A stretch of DNA of 9,269 nt, from contig JALHUG010000030.1 in assembly GCA_022866185.1 (NCBI GenBank), forward strand, positions 1 to 9,269, in the 5' to 3' direction. Numbering within the stretch: position 1 is the first letter of the stretch; each line of letters begins with the position of its first letter. Below, piece after piece: positions 7,070 through 9,269 of this stretch. The notes under the pieces are model-generated. The model saw only the letters and a list, made by a program, of their open reading frames with translations. It was not told the origin of the DNA and did no database searches. The DNA is from Dehalococcoidia bacterium (GTDB lineage Bacteria; Chloroflexota; Dehalococcoidia; SM23-28-2). Position numbers and translations under genes: made by a program.

Positions 7070-7135
7070 GAGGGCCTCCTGAGAAGCCATTACAGGGCGC
7101 TCGAGGGCCTCCTGGAAACGCTTGAGCGCCTCCGG
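7070..7135 (+). repeat. Short motif repeated three times in the convergent spacer
   Basis: GAGGGCCTCCTG occurs exactly at 7070-7081 and 7103-7114, with a third copy differing at two positions (GAGCGCCTCCGG) at 7124-7135. The intervals are 33 and 21 bases. The motif is partly self-complementary. No function is assigned. Confidence 0.5.
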
Positions 7136-7150
7136 AGAAGGCAGGCGCTT
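7095..7150. other. Two overlapping, mutually exclusive hairpins in the convergent spacer
   Basis: The segment 7124-7131 (GAGCGCCT) can pair upstream with GGCGCTC at 7096-7102, extending inward to a 10-pair stem with a 15-base loop. It can instead pair downstream with AGGCGCTT at 7143-7150, an 8-pair stem with an 11-base loop. Both cannot form at once. On the forward strand the second hairpin is followed after a few bases by ATCTTTGCTTCTT. The position between convergent stop codons makes termination or end protection the simplest role. The surrounding 206-base spacer holds no convincing gene. Confidence 0.4.
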
Positions 7151-7180
7151 GGGGCATCTTTGCTTCTTGCCAAACAGCAA

Positions 7181-9268
7181 CTATCGCTTCCCCCGTCCCG
7201 CCACTCTCGCAGCCACCGCCTGCCCGTTTTCGCCCGCTGCTTGTGGGGTGTCTGTCAATTTGTCGCCTCGCGCTTTGGCCAACGCTAGAAACGCCTCCAA
7301 CACCACAGGATCAAACTGAGTGCCAGCACCATGCTCCATCTCGGCTGTGGCCTCTTCGCTGCTCAAGGCCTCTCGGTAGGAACGCTCGTGCGTTAGGGCG
7401 TCAAAGACATCCACCACGCTCATGATCCGCGCCTCCAGGGGGATCTCTTGGCCAGCCAGGCCGTCGGGGTAGCCCTTGCCGTCAAAGCGCTCATGGTGAT
7501 GGCGAACGATGGGGATCAACTGTTCGAAGCCCTTGACCTGGGAGACAAGGGTAGCCCCCACAATCGGGTGATCCTTGATGTTGGCGAATTCCAGCTTGGT
7601 CAGCTTGCCAGGCTTGTTGAGAATGCTCTCGCTAACGGTGATCTTGCCGATGTCGTGCAAGAGGCCGGCAATCTTGATGTTCCGCACCTGTTCGGACGAG
7701 AGCCCCATCTCCTCGGCGAGGGCCGCAGCAACCTCGCTCGTGCGCTCCGGGTGTCCGCGGATGTACCGATCTTTGATCTCGGCCGCTGCGCCTACGGTGG
7801 CAAGAACCTGCAGGTCTGGGTCCTCAAGGGCCTGAGACACGCCGGCATCTTTCAGAGCCACGGCGATGGAGCTGGCGACACTGGACACGATTCTCGCCTG
7901 CTGTTCATGCAAGGCCTCGGGTCGGAAGATGGTTCCGTCTGTTGGACTCTCGACCCCGCCTCGCCGGCTCACCAAGGCAGAGATCAATGACTGGATATCT
8001 TCTCTCTGCCCCATGATGTCGCGAGCCCGTGCTACCCACTTGGCGCTGTACAGGGCAGCATCCGCTATTCGCACTAGTACGTCCGCAGTCATTCCGTCCT
8101 CAGGGAAGCAGGCCACGCCGGCGCTGAGACTCAGGCGAGTTGCCGACCCGCCATCTATCTGCTTGAGTTTCTTGGCGATGTGACCATTTATGCGGTTAAC
8201 CGCGGCCTTTGCCTTTGATGAATCAGAGTGCGGTAGTATCGCTGCAAACTCATCGCCGCCGTAGCGGAAGGCGATGTCTGAGCTCCGCAGACCCGCCCGG
8301 ATGCAGTCAGCAACGAGACGCAGCATTGCGTCACCCATTTGGTGACCGCGGGAGTCATTGAAGCGCTTGAAGTCGTCGACGTCCATCATCAACACGGCGA
8401 AGCCGTGACCGTACCGCTTGGAGCGATCTATCTCCTCGGCCAGGCGCTGGTAGAAGTGGGCATGGTCATAGAGGCCAGTGAGGCTGTCGGTGATCGCTCT
8501 CACCTCCAGCTCGGCGTTGAGTCTCTCTCGCTCCTGCTCCGCCTTCTTGCGCTCGCTGATGTCGCGTGTGACACCCAGGATCCCGATAGGGTTGCCATCG
8601 GAGTCGCGCAGCCACGTCATGTTCATCTCGGTCCAGATGGTGGAGCCGTCCTTACAGTACATCTCGAGTTCCACCTTCGTCGCATCGTACGGCCCCAATT
8701 GCCCCGCCCTTTCCAGGACCACTCGCTCTGCCAGAGTCTTCCTGGCAAGCTCAACAGAGGCAGGAGTCATGGTCTCTGTGATCGGGAGGTCCACTATCTC
8801 CTCAACAGTGTAGCCGCGCATGCGCGTGATGGCGGGGCTCATATACGTGTATCGCAAGCCCATATCCATGGTCCAGATGAGGTCCGATGCGTTCTCGGCA
8901 AGTAGACGGTAGCGTTCCTCACTCTGTCTTAGGGCCTCCTCTATACGCTTGCGCTCGGTGATGTCGCGTGTGACGCCCATAATCCCGATAGGCCAGCCAT
9001 TTGAGTCGTGCAGGAACGCCAGCTTGATCTCAGTCCATATGGTGGAGCCATCCTTACAGTACATCTCGGCTTCCAGCGTCCGCTCCCGGAACAGGTTCTT
9101 TTTGCCCATCCTTCCCAGGGCCTTTTCGTCTACGAAAACCTTCCTGACAACCTCAATGGAGGCAGGGGTCATGGTATCTGTCGCCCTGGAGCCCACTATT
9201 TCCTCAACCGTGTAGCCACGCATGCGCGTGATGGAGGGGCTCATGTAGGTGTACCGCAAGTTCATGTC
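7181..9268 (-). CDS. Tandem PAS - GGDEF - HD-GYP c-di-GMP signalling protein (N-terminus outside window)
   Basis: The reverse frame is open from the right edge to TAG at 7183-7181; residues are numbered from the first visible Met (codon 9265-9263), which lies inside a PAS domain and is not the start. Two PAS-PAC units are visible: about 1-103 (incomplete) and 113-240, each ending in VTRDI-[TS]-ERK. A coiled linker leads to a GGDEF domain (about 250-412) with an intact GGDEF motif (336-340). RSSD (327-330) lies five residues before it, the spacing of the c-di-GMP inhibitory I-site. After about 75 less conserved residues comes HD-GYP (about 488-630): His505, HDIGK (537-541), a HHHE stretch (589-592) and GKGYPDG (596-602). 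The protein probably senses a signal through PAS and both makes and degrades c-di-GMP. No membrane segment is visible. Codon use looks somewhat less GC-biased than in the aro block. Its promoter is beyond the window, and it is convergent with acyP. Confidence 0.94.
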   Translation of the reverse strand, partial: DMNLRYTYMSPSITRMRGYTVEEIVGSRATDTMTPASIEVVRKVFVDEKALGRMGKKNLFRERTLEAEMYCKDGSTIWTEIKLAFLHDSNGWPIGIMGVTRDITERKRIEEALRQSEERYRLLAENASDLIWTMDMGLRYTYMSPAITRMRGYTVEEIVDLPITETMTPASVELARKTLAERVVLERAGQLGPYDATKVELEMYCKDGSTIWTEMNMTWLRDSDGNPIGILGVTRDISERKKAEQERERLNAELEVRAITDSLTGLYDHAHFYQRLAEEIDRSKRYGHGFAVLMMDVDDFKRFNDSRGHQMGDAMLRLVADCIRAGLRSSDIAFRYGGDEFAAILPHSDSSKAKAAVNRINGHIAKKLKQIDGGSATRLSLSAGVACFPEDGMTADVLVRIADAALYSAKWVARARDIMGQREDIQSLISALVSRRGGVESPTDGTIFRPEALHEQQARIVSSVASSIAVALKDAGVSQALEDPDLQVLATVGAAAEIKDRYIRGHPERTSEVAAALAEEMGLSSEQVRNIKIAGLLHDIGKITVSESILNKPGKLTKLEFANIKDHPIVGATLVSQVKGFEQLIPIVRHHHERFDGKGYPDGLAGQEIPLEARIMSVVDVFDALTHERSYREALSSEEATAEMEHGAGTQFDPVVLEAFLALAKARGDKLTDTPQAAGENGQAVAARVAGRGKR
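8558..9262 (-). repeat. Tandem near-duplicate PAS-coding units, 402-base period
   Basis: The stretches 8558-8860 and 8960-9262 encode corresponding parts of two PAS units exactly 134 codons apart: LRYTYMSP at residues 3 and 137, CKDGSTIWTE at 70 and 204, and VTRDI at 98 and 232. Nucleotides are also closely matched; for example TCCTTACAGTACATCTCG appears in both. The left copy has 4 extra codons' worth of divergent sequence balanced within the period. The right copy runs off the edge, so more units may follow. Confidence 0.85.
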
Positions 9269-9269
9269 C

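Noticed and set aside
7012..7071. A 19-codon frame starting at ATG 7012 in the convergent spacer
   Set aside because: It has no good ribosome site, no recognisable sequence and is too short to support. An overlapping ATG at 7068 gives only four codons.
6926..7288. A 120-codon forward frame overlapping acyP and the end of the reverse gene
   Set aside because: Its start lies inside acyP and its end lies antisense to the signalling gene. Only the middle part (7062-7180) looks protein-like, so it is noted as a finding and not annotated as a gene.
7448..7990. Forward open frames opposite the GGDEF/HD-GYP gene, also at 7866-8183, 8339-8905 and 8949-9215
   Set aside because: They are mirror frames of a clearly coding reverse gene with intact catalytic motifs; two of them resemble each other only because the PAS units are duplicated.
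6975..9269. A mobile element, CRISPR array or phage-like island
   Set aside because: No transposase, integrase, terminal inverted repeats, tRNA target or regularly spaced repeats were seen. The only large repeat is the in-frame PAS duplication.

Overview
The window is GC-rich bacterial DNA. It holds one dense forward gene block (about 1-6974) facing a single reverse-strand signalling gene (7181 to the right edge). The order alaS - ruvX - mltG - aroE - aroC - (aroK, aroB) resembles the alaS/ruvX/mltG/aro neighbourhood known from Actinomycetota and some other high-GC lineages. The kinase-synthase AroKB fusion and the multidomain PAS-GGDEF-HD-GYP protein would suit a Chloroflexota-like or deep-branching actinobacterial genome. 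This placement is an inference from gene order and composition and is not secure.

Forward block: the 3' end of alaS (C-terminal domain only), ruvX (Holliday-junction resolvase family), mltG (membrane-anchored endolytic murein transglycosylase), aroE (shikimate dehydrogenase), aroC (chorismate synthase), an amidohydrolase-fold protein with an altered metal site, aroKB (fused shikimate kinase and 3-dehydroquinate synthase), and a small acylphosphatase. Gaps between genes are 3-8 bases or an overlap, so the block is very probably one transcript whose promoter lies left of the window. Four of the seven shikimate-pathway activities are present (AroB, AroE, AroK, AroC). DAHP synthase, 3-dehydroquinate dehydratase and EPSP synthase are not seen here.

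Convergent spacer (6975-7180): no convincing gene. It has a hairpin over the acylphosphatase stop codon, two mutually exclusive hairpins near 7095-7150, and a short sequence motif repeated three times. These are probably terminator structures, though none has a strong T-tract.

Reverse strand (7181 to 9268, start outside the window): a c-di-GMP turnover protein. It has at least two nearly identical tandem PAS units (402-base period), a canonical GGDEF domain with an RxxD inhibitory site, and a C-terminal HD-GYP domain. It is transcribed toward the aro block and shows no functional link to it.

The point most worth following up is the amidohydrolase-like gene inside the aro operon. Its usual N-terminal HxH metal pair is replaced by WxQ and the usual late Asp by Asn. 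No complete new system is evident; most of the window is recognisable housekeeping.
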